Positions 37,135 to 46,395 of a DNA stretch of 64,000 nucleotides are shown piece by piece; within the stretch, counting starts at the first letter, position 1; every line of letters begins with the position of its first letter. Under the pieces are notes generated by a model that worked only from the letters and a program-made list of their open reading frames with translations, was not told the origin of the DNA and did not search any database. The stretch is taken from assembly GCA_001604405.1 (NCBI GenBank), contig LVBL01000045.1, positions 47,751 to 111,750 on the forward strand. Reading direction: 5' to 3'. This stretch comes from Spirochaetales bacterium Spiro_10 (GTDB taxonomy: Bacteria > Spirochaetota > Spirochaetia > Treponematales > Treponemataceae). The translations under genes and the position numbers were made by a program.

Positions 37135-38428
37135 GAAGTCCCTCCTTGAAAAGGGCGACACAGGCCCGTTCAACCAGGCTACCGTCAACCGTTGTTTGTC
37201 TGGTGAGCGGCGGCGCCTCGTCCCGGAAAAGCGCCCTACGAATGTATGCCGAAGCGGGAAGTCGTTCGCGCGCGGCGCCCGACGGTCCGACGAATATCCT
37301 CAGACGGGCGGAGAAGCCCGACAAGCCGGAAGGGGCGTTCGCGGGCAACGTGAAAAGAAGGATCTCCGCGCGCGGCGGACAGGAAGACAGCATGTCGCGC
37401 GCGCCATCGGCCGCGTCCCTGAGTCGCGGCATGGAAAGCGCCTCGAGCAAGGCGCTCTCCGCCCGTATGTCCTCGCGGGAAAAGGATCTGGGGGTCACCG
37501 CGCCGTCGTCCGACGCGGCGAGTACCGTAACGAGGTGATGCTCCTCAAGCAGGCGGAGCGCGAGATGCGCGGCCCTCGAGAGCAGGGTGTCGAACGCGTC
37601 CTGAAGCCGGCGGCGTTCCGCCTTTCCGGCATTGGGGGGAAACGTCTCGGAGAAGGCCAGTATGTACTCGGAGGTAGGCGGGGGAAGGAGCTCCCCCTCC
37701 CTTACCGAAAGCTCCCCCGAGTGCGCGTATACCTTCCAGTTGACCCTTCTCGGATCGTCCCCGGGGAGATACTGCCGCGTCTCGTGCAGCTCGTCGGACC
37801 GGTTCCGGTTGCTCTTTCCCGCCGTAATGCCGGTAGCCCCGGGCGGAAGGACGGGCATGCGGGATTGCGCGGGAACGGGAGGCACGACGAGACGCTCGAC
37901 TGAGTGAAGCGTCTCGACACGCCATGAAACGCAAAGGAATCCCGCGAAATCGGAAACCCGGACGCGTACCGAACGCGGGGCGTAATTGCCACGGGGAAGA
38001 GGTCCGGGGTTGTGGCATGCGCCGCCGTCGCGAAACGGCACGGCTACTTTCAGGTTTTTTCCCGAAGCGGTGGCGGGATCCGTCGAGTATGTGATGACGA
38101 CATGCGTTCGCGCGAGCGCCCTGCCGAGGAGCGGGAGCAGTGATCCGCACAACCCGCCGCGCCGGGCGGGCGTCCCCTCCGATACCCGGAAGCAGCCGTC
38201 GTCAGCCCATGAAACCCGGGGCAGAAGGTTCTTGCGAAGCAGCGCGGAGATGCCGAGGGAGAGGAGGGAAAAGGCGAAATAAACCAGAAGGGCCGCTCCC
38301 GCGATCGTCGCGGAAAGCTCTCCGCGGTACACGCCCAGAGACAACAACAGGGCGGAAAGGACGACGGCCGAAACCCCATATCTTGAGGCCGAAAGGCGAA
38401 CGCGCGGCCCGTGCTTAGCGTTGCCCAT
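37118..38428 (-). CDS. DUF58 domain protein (vWA-like)
   Basis: The 436-residue protein has two N-terminal membrane helices (residues about 15-65) and a C-terminal DUF58 region marked by DELHETRQYLPGDDPRRVNWKVYAHSGELSVRE, the conserved motif of the family (split here around its hallmark RxYxPGDDxRxINW). These proteins work with MoxR ATPases, probably in assembling or activating envelope proteins. It overlaps moxR upstream by 14 bases and the transglutaminase gene downstream by 17 bases, so the three form a tight operon. Confidence 0.9.
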   Translation of the reverse strand: MGNAKHGPRVRLSASRYGVSAVVLSALLLSLGVYRGELSATIAGAALLVYFAFSLLSLGISALLRKNLLPRVSWADDGCFRVSEGTPARRGGLCGSLLPLLGRALARTHVVITYSTDPATASGKNLKVAVPFRDGGACHNPGPLPRGNYAPRSVRVRVSDFAGFLCVSWRVETLHSVERLVVPPVPAQSRMPVLPPGATGITAGKSNRNRSDELHETRQYLPGDDPRRVNWKVYAHSGELSVREGELLPPPTSEYILAFSETFPPNAGKAERRRLQDAFDTLLSRAAHLALRLLEEHHLVTVLAASDDGAVTPRSFSREDIRAESALLEALSMPRLRDAADGARDMLSSCPPRAEILLFTLPANAPSGLSGFSARLRIFVGPSGAARERLPASAYIRRALFRDEAPPLTRQTTVDGSLVERACVALFKEGLRAEAL

Positions 38429-39419
38429 GCGGCGCGGCGGCCTCCGACCAGTCCGTCTTCCGCTCGACGGAACGAAGGGTGTCAGTTGCTATTCTTGTCA
38501 CGAGATCGTTGATGGCGACGGTCCGCTCCCGGGCTACAAGGCGGTGTGCCACGACCGGAACCGAAAGGTCGAGGATGTCGGTATCCGCTATCCAGGCCCT
38601 CCCGCGAATGAGCGCCAGCGCCCGGGCCGCGTGAAGCAGCTGAAGGGCTCCGCGAGGCGAGAGGCCGAGCTTGAGGGAGGGGTGGTCCCGCGTGGCCCCG
38701 GCGATTTCGACGATGGCCCGTTCGAGCGCGGGATGGCAGAACACGCGCGACTGCTCGACGCGGGACGCGCGAACGTCGTCGACGGAGACGAGCGGCGTAA
38801 TGGTCGGCAGAAGGGCGTTCGAGGGATCCTCGCGCAGGAGGTGTATCTCCGCCGCGGGATCTGGGTACCCGAGCGACAGGCGAATCATGAAACGGTCAAG
38901 CTGCGCGGCCGGCAACGGATACGTACCCTCCGTTTCCACGGGATTTTGCGTTGCAACCACGAAAAAAACGTCGTTAACCGACCTCGTCGTTCCGCCCACC
39001 GACACCTGTCGCTCGGCCATTACCTCGAGAAGGGCGGATTGAACCTTCGGGGTGGTCCGGTTTATCTCGTCGGCCAGAAGGATGTCGCTGAAGATCGGAC
39101 CCGGCACGAACTCGAAGCGCCGCTCCTTGGGATTGAACACGTCCACGCCGGTAATGTCGTACGGCAGGAGGTCGGGCGTGAACTGTATGCGCCTGAATGA
39201 AACCGGCGCGAGAGCCTTTCTCGACTTGGAGGCCCTGACTCCTACAAGGTGGGCAAGCGTTTTCGCGAGCGTGGTTTTGCCGATTCCGGGAACGTCCTCG
39301 AGCAACACGTGTCCGCCGGAAAGGTATGCGGCGGTGAACAGCTCAAGGCGTTCCCTCTTTCCGCGGATGACCGTGGAAAGGCCGTCTATAAGCGCGCTGG
39401 CGGTTTTTTGCGTCGTCAT
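38415..39419 (-). CDS. MoxR-family AAA+ ATPase
   Basis: The 334-residue AAA+ protein has Walker A EDVPGIGKTTLAKTLA, the MoxR insert PDLLPYDITGVDVF, Walker B ILLADEINRTTPKVQSALLE, sensor VVATQNPVETEGTYPLPAAQLDRF, and a C-terminal lid. MoxR ATPases act as chaperone-like motors for partner proteins with vWA/DUF58 folds. The start at 39419 is chosen because the family begins near here; the frame extends ten codons to a TTG. It leads the moxR-DUF58-transglutaminase operon. Confidence 0.92.
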   Translation of the reverse strand: MTTQKTASALIDGLSTVIRGKRERLELFTAAYLSGGHVLLEDVPGIGKTTLAKTLAHLVGVRASKSRKALAPVSFRRIQFTPDLLPYDITGVDVFNPKERRFEFVPGPIFSDILLADEINRTTPKVQSALLEVMAERQVSVGGTTRSVNDVFFVVATQNPVETEGTYPLPAAQLDRFMIRLSLGYPDPAAEIHLLREDPSNALLPTITPLVSVDDVRASRVEQSRVFCHPALERAIVEIAGATRDHPSLKLGLSPRGALQLLHAARALALIRGRAWIADTDILDLSVPVVAHRLVARERTVAINDLVTRIATDTLRSVERKTDWSEAAAPHGQR

Positions 39420-39452
39420 TCCGGGAAGTATAGCATGAAACGCGCCCAATAT

Positions 39453-40133
39453 CTAACGGCGCCGTCCCCGGAGCAAGACGAGGCGAAGAAGGCTCGCCAT
39501 GGCGCTCAGGGTCGACGCGACATACGTCATCGCCGCCGCGGAAAGGACGCGTTTTACACCGGACAATTCCTCCTCGGTGAGTATCGCGTTTGAGCGGATT
39601 GCCTCCACCGCCCTGCCGGAGGCATTGAACTCGACGGGTAGGGTAATGATGTAGAAGCCTACCGCCGCGGAAAACAGGACGATTCCCGCGTCCACGAGTA
39701 GCGGCATGCTCATAACGAAGCCCGCCAGCGCGACGTAAGGTCCGAAGCGCGAGCCGATTCCCGCGACGGGCACGAGCGCACTTCTGAGTCCGAGCGGCCC
39801 GTATCCCCGCGCGTGCTGCAGGGCGTGTCCCGCTTCGTGGGCCGCGACGCCGATGGCCGATATGGACGTCTTGCCGAAAACGGGTTCGGAAAGGGAAAGC
39901 ACGCGGGTTGCCGGATTGTAGTGGTCGGAAAGGCTTCCGGGGATCGCCTCGATTTGCACGTTCGATATCCCGTTGGACCGCAAAATGATCCGGGCCGCCT
40001 CCGCTCCGCTTATGCCGCGGCGGCTCTGTATTTTGGAGAATTTCGAAAACGCCGATTTGACCCATATTTGCGCGATCAGGGACAGCGCAAGCGCGGGAAG
40101 GATGACAAGCATATAGCCTGAGTCGAGATACAT
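39453..40133 (-). CDS. Membrane zinc metallopeptidase (YugP family)
   Basis: The 226-residue protein has an N-terminal membrane helix, the zinc motif HEAGH in GVAAHEAGHALQHARGYGPL, and two or three further membrane helices (LAGFVMSMPLLVDAGIVLF and the following). LPVEFNASGRAVEAI is the conserved C-terminal motif. It matches the PF04298-type neutral zinc metallopeptidase family, of unknown substrate. The ATG at 40133 follows AAAGGAG by seven bases. A much longer open frame upstream on the same strand lacks any homology and overlaps the divergent gene, so it is ignored. It lies 33 bases upstream of the moxR start and may share that transcript. Confidence 0.9.
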   Translation of the reverse strand: MYLDSGYMLVILPALALSLIAQIWVKSAFSKFSKIQSRRGISGAEAARIILRSNGISNVQIEAIPGSLSDHYNPATRVLSLSEPVFGKTSISAIGVAAHEAGHALQHARGYGPLGLRSALVPVAGIGSRFGPYVALAGFVMSMPLLVDAGIVLFSAAVGFYIITLPVEFNASGRAVEAIRSNAILTEEELSGVKRVLSAAAMTYVASTLSAMASLLRLVLLRGRRR

Positions 40134-40283
40134 GGCACGCTCCTTTTGCCGCTCCGGTTCCGGCCTTGCCGTGTTGCGGGGCGAATGTCCACAGGGTATC
40201 ATGCCCGCGCGAAAAAAAGAACGTGCGGAGCGAAGGATTGATACGGACGGCTCTCCGGTATATCCTCGCTTTGAGGAACCCCA

Positions 40284-41318
40284 ATGGCCGTCGAGACGAT
40301 GTATTTCAGCGCATGCGCCCTTCTCAGCCTCGCCGTGATCGGATGGTGCGTCTTTTCCGTCGCTTCGGGGACGATTCTGTATCTTTCGATGCTTACCACG
40401 AACAACGCCACGCTCGAGACGGAGAAGATGCGCGACGCCGAACGGGCCAGCACTATGTACGCGCATACCAAGGATCCCCTCGTCATGGAACCGCTCGAGG
40501 CGGCCAAGGAGCGATGGTACGCAAGGCGCGAGACGGGCGAGATAGGGCGGCACGAGATACTGTCCAGGGACGGACTGAGGCTTTGCGGCTATTCCTGGGC
40601 GCCTGAAGCGAATGCGCGAGGGAAAGCGGCCCGGGCCCCCGGCCGCGTCGTGGTTCTGGTACACGGCTTCATGGATTCCGCGGCCGGTATGGGATACCTC
40701 GCGGAGGCGTATCATGAGGACGGGTGGACCGTCTTCGCGATGGACCAGCGCGCCCACGGAGAGAGCGAGGGGACAAAGCGCACGATGGGCGTCCGCGAGG
40801 CCTCCGACCTCGCCTTGTGGATCGACTGGCTTTCGGCGCGCGAGGGGAACGCGTTCGTCTGCGTGCACGGCATATCGATGGGCGGCGCGACGGCACTCCT
40901 GTACGCGGGAAACCCGCGACGGGTACATCCAAGCGTCCGTTGCATAGTGTCGGACTCGAGCTACGCGTCGTATACCGAGGCCATGACGCGCGTTCTTGTC
41001 GAGGCGGTCAAGAACCGCTTTCTCGCGGCCTCCATCGTTCGGGGCGCGAGCCTGGCGAGCCTGGCGGTAAGCGGCGTCCGGTTTGGCGCCATGAGGCCCG
41101 ATTTGGCCGCGCGTCGGGTCCGTCTGCCCGTCTGTTACTTTCATGGAGCGGGAGACGTCCTTGTTCCCGTGGGTTCCGTTCGCGGTCTTTTGCATAACGG
41201 CATGAAACCGGGGAACGAATGCGTTGTTGTACCTCAAGCTCCGCACATAGGCGCGTACTTTTACGCGCCGGATCTCTATATGGACAAGATTCGCGATTTT
41301 TCCAGGAGGAACACATGA
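40284..41318 (+). CDS. Membrane-anchored alpha/beta hydrolase
   Basis: The 344-residue protein has one N-terminal membrane helix (residues about 8-35) and an alpha/beta-hydrolase domain with HGFMDSAAG after the strand, the nucleophile elbow GISMGGATA, a catalytic Asp region HGAGDVLVP and the catalytic His near PQAPHIGAYF. This is the BAAT/YkfD-like serine hydrolase plan; the substrate cannot be told. The ATG at 40284 has GAGGAA upstream. It overlaps the DUF4139 gene by four bases (ATGA), so the two are coupled. Confidence 0.85.
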   Translation: MAVETMYFSACALLSLAVIGWCVFSVASGTILYLSMLTTNNATLETEKMRDAERASTMYAHTKDPLVMEPLEAAKERWYARRETGEIGRHEILSRDGLRLCGYSWAPEANARGKAARAPGRVVVLVHGFMDSAAGMGYLAEAYHEDGWTVFAMDQRAHGESEGTKRTMGVREASDLALWIDWLSAREGNAFVCVHGISMGGATALLYAGNPRRVHPSVRCIVSDSSYASYTEAMTRVLVEAVKNRFLAASIVRGASLASLAVSGVRFGAMRPDLAARRVRLPVCYFHGAGDVLVPVGSVRGLLHNGMKPGNECVVVPQAPHIGAYFYAPDLYMDKIRDFSRRNT

Positions 41319-43372
41319 GGAACGCGACGCACGCTTCTTGCGCAAGGGCTTTCGTTTTTTTCGTGGCCTACGGGCTGCTGGCATCCGCGGGAACGGCATC
41401 GGCGGCCGACGAGCTTCCCGTACGGAGAATCGCGCTGTTCTCCTCGGGAGTCGGCTATTTCGAGCATTCGGGCACGATCGCCGGCGATTATCGCGCCCTG
41501 TTGCCCTTTTCGGCCGCCGCGGTCAACGACGTATTGAAGTCGCTCATCATCAACGATCCGGGGACGGCAAACCCTTCGGTAACCTACGCCTCGGACGATA
41601 CCCTCGCGAAGACCCTCAAGAGCCTCGCCGTCGACCTCTCCGGAAACCCCGGCCTTCCTGACATCCTTCTCGGCCTCAGGGGCTCGGAGGTTCGCGTCTC
41701 CGTTCCCGACGAGGTTGTAGGCCGGATCGTCGGGGTGGAAACGCGGTTCGGCGCCGAGCGGCCGGACGGCACCATGACGCAATCGGCGTATCTGACCCTG
41801 TTCAACGCCTCGGGCCTGCGGTCGGTCAACGTGGCCGAGATCGCGTCCCTGACGTTCACCGATCCCGCCATCTCCCGGGATTTTACCCGGGCGCTCGACG
41901 TGTTGCTGGCCGAGCGCGGCCAGGAAACACGTACGCTTTCCGTCAACCTTCCCGGAACCGGCAGCCGCAAGGCGACGCTTGGATACGTAATCCCCGCGCC
42001 GGTTTGGAAGGTATCGTATCGCCTTGACCTTTCGGCGAAAACGCCCCTGCTGCAAGGCTGGGCGATTGTGGACAACGCCGGTGACATGGACTGGGAGAAC
42101 GTGGAGCTGACCCTGGTGACGGGCCGGCCCGTTTCGTTTATCCAGAACCTGTATCCGCCGCTTCATCTGTCCCGTCCCGTCCTGCCCCTTTCAATCGCCG
42201 GGATAGCCGGCGCCGAGACCTATGATTCCGGATTCGGCGGCGCTGACGAGGAAGAGGCCTACGCGGCCGAGGAGTCCCTTGCATACGAGTTCAAGGCGCG
42301 GGAGGCGCCCGCGCCGGCCGCGAGAATGGCCCTGCGGGACGAAATGCCGGCAAAGGACAAGGCCTCTCTCGCGCAGGGTGACGTCGAAACGGCCGCGGTC
42401 CGGTCGGCAGGCGACCAGTTTCTCTTCACGGTGAAAAAGCCCGTTTCCCTTTCAAGGCAGAACGGCGCCATGATTCCGCTCGTGGAGTCTTCGGTCGCGG
42501 CCGAGCGGGTCTCCGTCTTCTCGGGGAAGAAGGCCTTTTCGGGCGGGATGGTGCATCCCATGCTCTGCGCGGTCTTGGAGAACACGACCGGAATGAAATT
42601 GCCCGCCGGGCCTATTACCGTCTTTGAGGACGCGAGCTATGCGGGTGACGCCTTGATCGAGTTCTTTCCCGAACGCGACAAGCGGATCATAGCCTACGGC
42701 GAGGACCTTTCCGTTACGGGTTCCGTAACCGCGACAAGCGCCCAGGATACCGTCGGGGTTTCGGTGGCGAGGGGGGTCCTGACCATTCGGCGTACGCTGA
42801 CAAACCGGAGGGACTATACCCTCAAGAATGCCTCGGCCCGCGAGAGAAAGCTCCTCGTCGAGCATCCGATAACGCAAGGCGCGACCCTTGCCGCTCCCTC
42901 CAAATTCGAGGAGAAGACCGACGCGGTATACCGGTTTGCGGCGAAACTGCCGGGCGCGGGAGAGATTACGCTTTCGGTCAGGGAGCAGACGCCGGTGAGC
43001 GAGACGATACTCCTTGCACAGCAAGGCCTCGACGCCTTGGTGTATTACTCGACCTCCGGAGAGATTCCCGGCAAGGTCAGGTCGGCAATCGAGAAGGCCG
43101 TGGGCTTTCGCAGGGCCGTCGACGCCCGGCAAATAGAGCTCGCGAGACTCGACGAACGTCGGAAGGACAGGATGGCGGAGCAGGACAGGATCAGGAAGAA
43201 CCTCGAGGCGGCCGGAAACGAGACGCAGCAGGGCAAGGAGTATCTTCGCAAGATGGGCGCGCTTGACGCGGAGATCGAGAACCTCGTCGGGCAGATCGAC
43301 GGGGCCCGGAAGGCCCTTGCAGACGCGAAGGACGAGCTTTCCCGCTATCTTTCGGGCTTAACGGTCGAATAA
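41315..43372 (+). CDS. DUF4139 domain exported protein
   Basis: The 685-residue protein starts with a signal peptide (cleavage after GTASA, about residue 31) and then RRIALFSSGVGYFEHSG, the typical first strand of this family. A DUF4139 beta-rich domain follows (WKVSYRLDLSAKTPLLQGWAIVDNAG to SLSRQNGAMIPL), then a C-terminal region (about 600-685) with charged heptads (ARLDERRKDRMAEQDRIRKNL, EYLRKMGALDAEIENL) forming a coiled coil. It should act in the periplasm; the function of the family is not established. AGGAGGA precedes the ATG. It converges with the DTW gene, overlapping it by 15 bases. Confidence 0.85.
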   Translation: MRNATHASCARAFVFFVAYGLLASAGTASAADELPVRRIALFSSGVGYFEHSGTIAGDYRALLPFSAAAVNDVLKSLIINDPGTANPSVTYASDDTLAKTLKSLAVDLSGNPGLPDILLGLRGSEVRVSVPDEVVGRIVGVETRFGAERPDGTMTQSAYLTLFNASGLRSVNVAEIASLTFTDPAISRDFTRALDVLLAERGQETRTLSVNLPGTGSRKATLGYVIPAPVWKVSYRLDLSAKTPLLQGWAIVDNAGDMDWENVELTLVTGRPVSFIQNLYPPLHLSRPVLPLSIAGIAGAETYDSGFGGADEEEAYAAEESLAYEFKAREAPAPAARMALRDEMPAKDKASLAQGDVETAAVRSAGDQFLFTVKKPVSLSRQNGAMIPLVESSVAAERVSVFSGKKAFSGGMVHPMLCAVLENTTGMKLPAGPITVFEDASYAGDALIEFFPERDKRIIAYGEDLSVTGSVTATSAQDTVGVSVARGVLTIRRTLTNRRDYTLKNASARERKLLVEHPITQGATLAAPSKFEEKTDAVYRFAAKLPGAGEITLSVREQTPVSETILLAQQGLDALVYYSTSGEIPGKVRSAIEKAVGFRRAVDARQIELARLDERRKDRMAEQDRIRKNLEAAGNETQQGKEYLRKMGALDAEIENLVGQIDGARKALADAKDELSRYLSGLTVE

Positions 43373-44059
43373 CTCCGGGTACAGGGCCGCGGCCTCCGCC
43401 TCGTGCCGTTCCTGCTCGCGCGCGAGCTGATAGCGGACCATCTCGCGGAACACGCGCATGAGGCCGGCCTCGTCCGCCCCGGGATCCGCTATCCCCGCGG
43501 CCTTGAGCTCGCGAATGAGATAATGGGCCGATTCGATGGTGGAAAGGCACTCGGGGGCCGGTTGTCTCTTGATCTCGAAAACGGAACGGTATCCGGTCCG
43601 AAACGAAACGGTCGGCAGGGCTGTCAGGTTGGCGCTTGCCTTGAGCATCTTTCGCGCGAAAAACCAGGTTGCGTCGATTACGATCACCAGGAGCTTCTTT
43701 TCTCCAAGCGCCGCCCTCAACGCCGGAGAGTCCGCCGAGAGCGAATTCTCGGCCGGATACAAAACGACGGGATAATATCCCGCCCCGGCGCCGTAGCCTT
43801 CGCGGCCGTCTCTTCCGCTAATCAGCTCGTTAACCCGCGCGTTCCCGGTAAAATCTATGCCGACGACAATCTCGGCGCCCGAAAGGGAAAGGGCCGCGAG
43901 ACGACCCGTTCCGGTTTTCTGGTGGTACGCCTCCTTCGGGTGCAAGAGAAAGACGAATTTCACGCCGGTTTCGATCGGCGTGATCCTCGAGCAAAAGCAG
44001 TTGATCTTGGGGCGAAAGCAACGGTAACAGCGTTCCTGCATAACGGGTAACGTCAGCAT
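43358..44059 (-). CDS. DTW-domain tRNA-uridine aminocarboxypropyltransferase
   Basis: The 233-residue protein begins with a cysteine motif CYRCFRPKINCFC and contains the family-defining DATW in VIVIDATWFFARKML, together with FLLHPKEAYHQKTGTGRLAALSL. DTW proteins (TapT, and TSR3 relatives) transfer the aminocarboxypropyl group of S-adenosylmethionine; the bacterial ones make acp3U in tRNA. The start at 44059 is not backed by a clear ribosome binding site, and 44041 is possible. It is divergent from the next gene across 90 bases. Confidence 0.83.
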   Translation of the reverse strand: MLTLPVMQERCYRCFRPKINCFCSRITPIETGVKFVFLLHPKEAYHQKTGTGRLAALSLSGAEIVVGIDFTGNARVNELISGRDGREGYGAGAGYYPVVLYPAENSLSADSPALRAALGEKKLLVIVIDATWFFARKMLKASANLTALPTVSFRTGYRSVFEIKRQPAPECLSTIESAHYLIRELKAAGIADPGADEAGLMRVFREMVRYQLAREQERHEAEAAALYPELFDR

Positions 44060-44149
44060 GGCAGAAATCGAGGCAAATGGCAAACGGTCGCAGACGGCGT
44101 ATTGACGGCGAACGGTCCGTGCGTAATCATTACAGTGCGAGGGGAAGAG

Positions 44150-44656
44150 ATGAAGGGCGAGATCATAGTCGTAAACGACCTGATGCAGCGGGGGTACCGC
44201 TATGAGCTTGCGGAGGAAGAGGGAGCGGCCTTCGCCGAGGGATTTACCCCGGACCTTTCCCCCAAGGAGATGCTCGCGCTCGGGGTGTTCGGCGGGAAGT
44301 ACATGAACGATTGCCGCGGGGAATTCCCGGCGGACTGGTTTGCCGACGCGAAGCTCTGCCATGAAGCCGCCCGCCCCGAGTTGAATTATTTCCTGGTAAA
44401 CGCGTCCAAGCCACTGTGGTATTGGCGCTCGAAGGGGTGGATTCATCCGGACGATCCCAGGGGCTGGTTTCAGTGGTATTGCCGCTACTATCGCGGCAGG
44501 CGCGGGCCTGACGACGAGCGGCAAATCAAGCGATGGAAGGCGATGTCCCGGCATGTGGCACAGCTGAGGGCGCATTGCGCGCGGGGGGACCTGTCCTGCA
44601 GGCGGCGGCAACGCCAGGCCCTGCTTCACTGGGCCTATGACAGCCGCCTGCTATAG
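44150..44656 (+). CDS. Conserved uncharacterised protein (FGGKYM ... HPDDPRGWFQWYCRYY)
   Basis: The 168-residue protein has no signal or membrane segment and belongs to a family I have seen in diverse bacteria and some eukaryotes without known function. Its most conserved stretches are LALGVFGGKYMNDCRGEFPA, SKGWIHPDDPRGWFQWYCRYY and RRRQRQALLHWAYDSRLL, rich in Trp, Tyr and Arg, as if for nucleic acid or nucleotide binding (inference). The ATG at 44150 has GAGGGG upstream; the earlier ATG at 44102 has none. It is followed 38 bases later by the methyltransferase gene. Confidence 0.75.
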   Translation: MKGEIIVVNDLMQRGYRYELAEEEGAAFAEGFTPDLSPKEMLALGVFGGKYMNDCRGEFPADWFADAKLCHEAARPELNYFLVNASKPLWYWRSKGWIHPDDPRGWFQWYCRYYRGRRGPDDERQIKRWKAMSRHVAQLRAHCARGDLSCRRRQRQALLHWAYDSRLL

Positions 44657-44694
44657 CCGGTCTCGCGCGCGGTAGCGATGGCAAGGAGGACACT

Positions 44695-45468
44695 ATGTCG
44701 TTTTACACGAGTATCGCACCCTGGTATGACCTGCTCTTTCCCTTCGACGAGGAACAATGCGCCTTCATAAACCAGGCGCTGGATCCCGGCCCTTCGGGCA
44801 ACGCGGGCGTCCGCGCGGGAAAGAATCCCGTGGCGAGGCATTCGTTCCTGGACGTAGGTTGCGGCACGGGTACGGTGCTGTCCTATTTCACGGACCGTTT
44901 TGAACGGATTGTCGGTCTTGATATGGATACGACCCTTCTTTCCCTCGCGGCAAAAAAGGTGCTACCGGGGGAAGGCAAGAAGGTTGATATCATCGAGGGA
45001 GACATGAACCTTCTGCATACGTATTTTCCGCAGGAAGAGTTCAGTCTGATAACATGCCTGGGAAACACGCTTGCGCACGCGAGCGGACCCGAGGCCCTTG
45101 TCGGAATTTTCGGCTCTATCCGCGGCCTTCTCGAAACCGACGGCGTGTTCGTGTTCCAGACGATCAACTATGACCGCATCCTTGACACCCTCGCGCGCGG
45201 TTTGCCGACCATAGAGCGCGGGGAGGTGAGCCTGACGCGGCTCTATTCCCTGCCAAAGCAAAACGGCATGATAGATTTTGACACGATACTCACGGACGCC
45301 GAGACCGAAACGGAGATACGGAACGGAGTGGAGCTCTTTCCCGCGAGAAAGAGGCAGCTTCAGGAGTATCTTGCGGGTGCCGGGTTCGGGGATATCCGCT
45401 TCTTCGGAGATTTTGCGGGGAACGACTGGACGCCCGAGTCTTATCTCTGTATCGGCGTATGCGGATAG
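44695..45468 (+). CDS. Class I SAM-dependent methyltransferase
   Basis: The 257-residue protein starts YTSIAPWYDLLFPFDEEQ and shows motif I FLDVGCGTGTVLSYF (residues about 50-65), the acidic residue after strand 2 in VGLDMDT, and motif post-I in VDIIEGDMNLL. The substrate is not evident; the N-terminal APWYDLLFP resembles small-molecule methyltransferases. AAGGAGG lies nine bases before the ATG. It may share a transcript with the uncharacterised gene upstream and the aminotransferase downstream. Confidence 0.87.
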   Translation: MSFYTSIAPWYDLLFPFDEEQCAFINQALDPGPSGNAGVRAGKNPVARHSFLDVGCGTGTVLSYFTDRFERIVGLDMDTTLLSLAAKKVLPGEGKKVDIIEGDMNLLHTYFPQEEFSLITCLGNTLAHASGPEALVGIFGSIRGLLETDGVFVFQTINYDRILDTLARGLPTIERGEVSLTRLYSLPKQNGMIDFDTILTDAETETEIRNGVELFPARKRQLQEYLAGAGFGDIRFFGDFAGNDWTPESYLCIGVCG

Positions 45469-45543
45469 ACACGCAGGAAGCCGGCGGAAAGCGGGTCCCC
45501 CGTTTCCCTTGAAACTTTCCCCCGCGTCGCGTATCGTACCGGC

Positions 45544-46395
45544 ATGATAATCCGTAACGGTTCCCTGGACGAGGCCGGCGCGGCCGTATTCTCGCTCGAG
45601 GACGCGGACGTGACGTACGGGTACGGGTGCTACGAGACGCTCAAGGTTCGTGGCGGAGTTCTCCATTTCCCGGAGTTTCACGCGGAGCGGCTTGTCGCTT
45701 CAGCGCGCATTCTTGGCATAGCGATCGACTTTACGGAGGCCGCAGTCATCGACGCGCTGGAAAGACTCGTGGTGGCGAACGGCCTGGAAGACAACAACGT
45801 CAAGGTGGTCGTGATCGGCCGCGACGGACGTTTCGCCGACTGGTACGCGTTCCCGCTTCCTCCCGTATATCCGCCGGCAGGATCCGGTCAGGAGGGCGTC
45901 TCCTGCCTTGTGTACCCGGGCGAGCGGCATTTCCCGCAGGCAAAAAGCCTTTCCATGCTTCTTTCCACAGTGGCCTACCGGACCGCGGCCTCGCTTGAGT
46001 GCTATGACGCCCTGTTCGTGAACCGCCGGGACGAGATCACGGAGGGAACGCGGACGAACGTGTTCTACGCCCTTGCGGACGAACCCGACGTGATATACAC
46101 GCCGCCGGCAAAAGACGTGCTTTCCGGGATTACGAGGAAGACCTTCATGGCCGTATGCGAGGCGGACGGAAAAAAAATCAGCGAGCGGCCGTTGCCGCTC
46201 GCTGAGGTCGAATCGCGCTCGGTAGGTTTGCTCGTGAGCAGTACCTCCACGAGGCTTGTGCCGGTTAGCGCGTTGCGTTACCAAGGCAGGGATGAGGGCG
46301 TTTCCGTCCCCCTGTTTCCGTCGCTGCTACAAGCCGCAGAGCGTTACGCCTCGTGGCTCGAAGACTACCGGATCGGGAAGAAATGCTCGCACTGA
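45544..46395 (+). CDS. Aminotransferase class IV (BCAT/ADC-lyase family)
   Basis: The 283-residue PLP enzyme has the fold-type IV elements: TYGYGCYETLKVRGGVL near the start, the probable Schiff-base lysine in QAKSLSML, the conserved Glu in DEITEGTRTNVF, and GITRKTF for the phosphate. Members include branched-chain aminotransferase, D-amino acid aminotransferase and aminodeoxychorismate lyase; the sequence does not settle which. Its end overlaps a small convergent gene by 31 bases. No strong ribosome binding site is seen before the ATG. Confidence 0.85.
   Translation: MIIRNGSLDEAGAAVFSLEDADVTYGYGCYETLKVRGGVLHFPEFHAERLVASARILGIAIDFTEAAVIDALERLVVANGLEDNNVKVVVIGRDGRFADWYAFPLPPVYPPAGSGQEGVSCLVYPGERHFPQAKSLSMLLSTVAYRTAASLECYDALFVNRRDEITEGTRTNVFYALADEPDVIYTPPAKDVLSGITRKTFMAVCEADGKKISERPLPLAEVESRSVGLLVSSTSTRLVPVSALRYQGRDEGVSVPLFPSLLQAAERYASWLEDYRIGKKCSH

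Noticed and set aside
40134..41399. N-terminal extension of the zinc-peptidase frame by about 420 codons
   Set aside because: The extension is antisense to the alpha/beta hydrolase, and the start at 40133 has an AAAGGAG and the family N-terminus.
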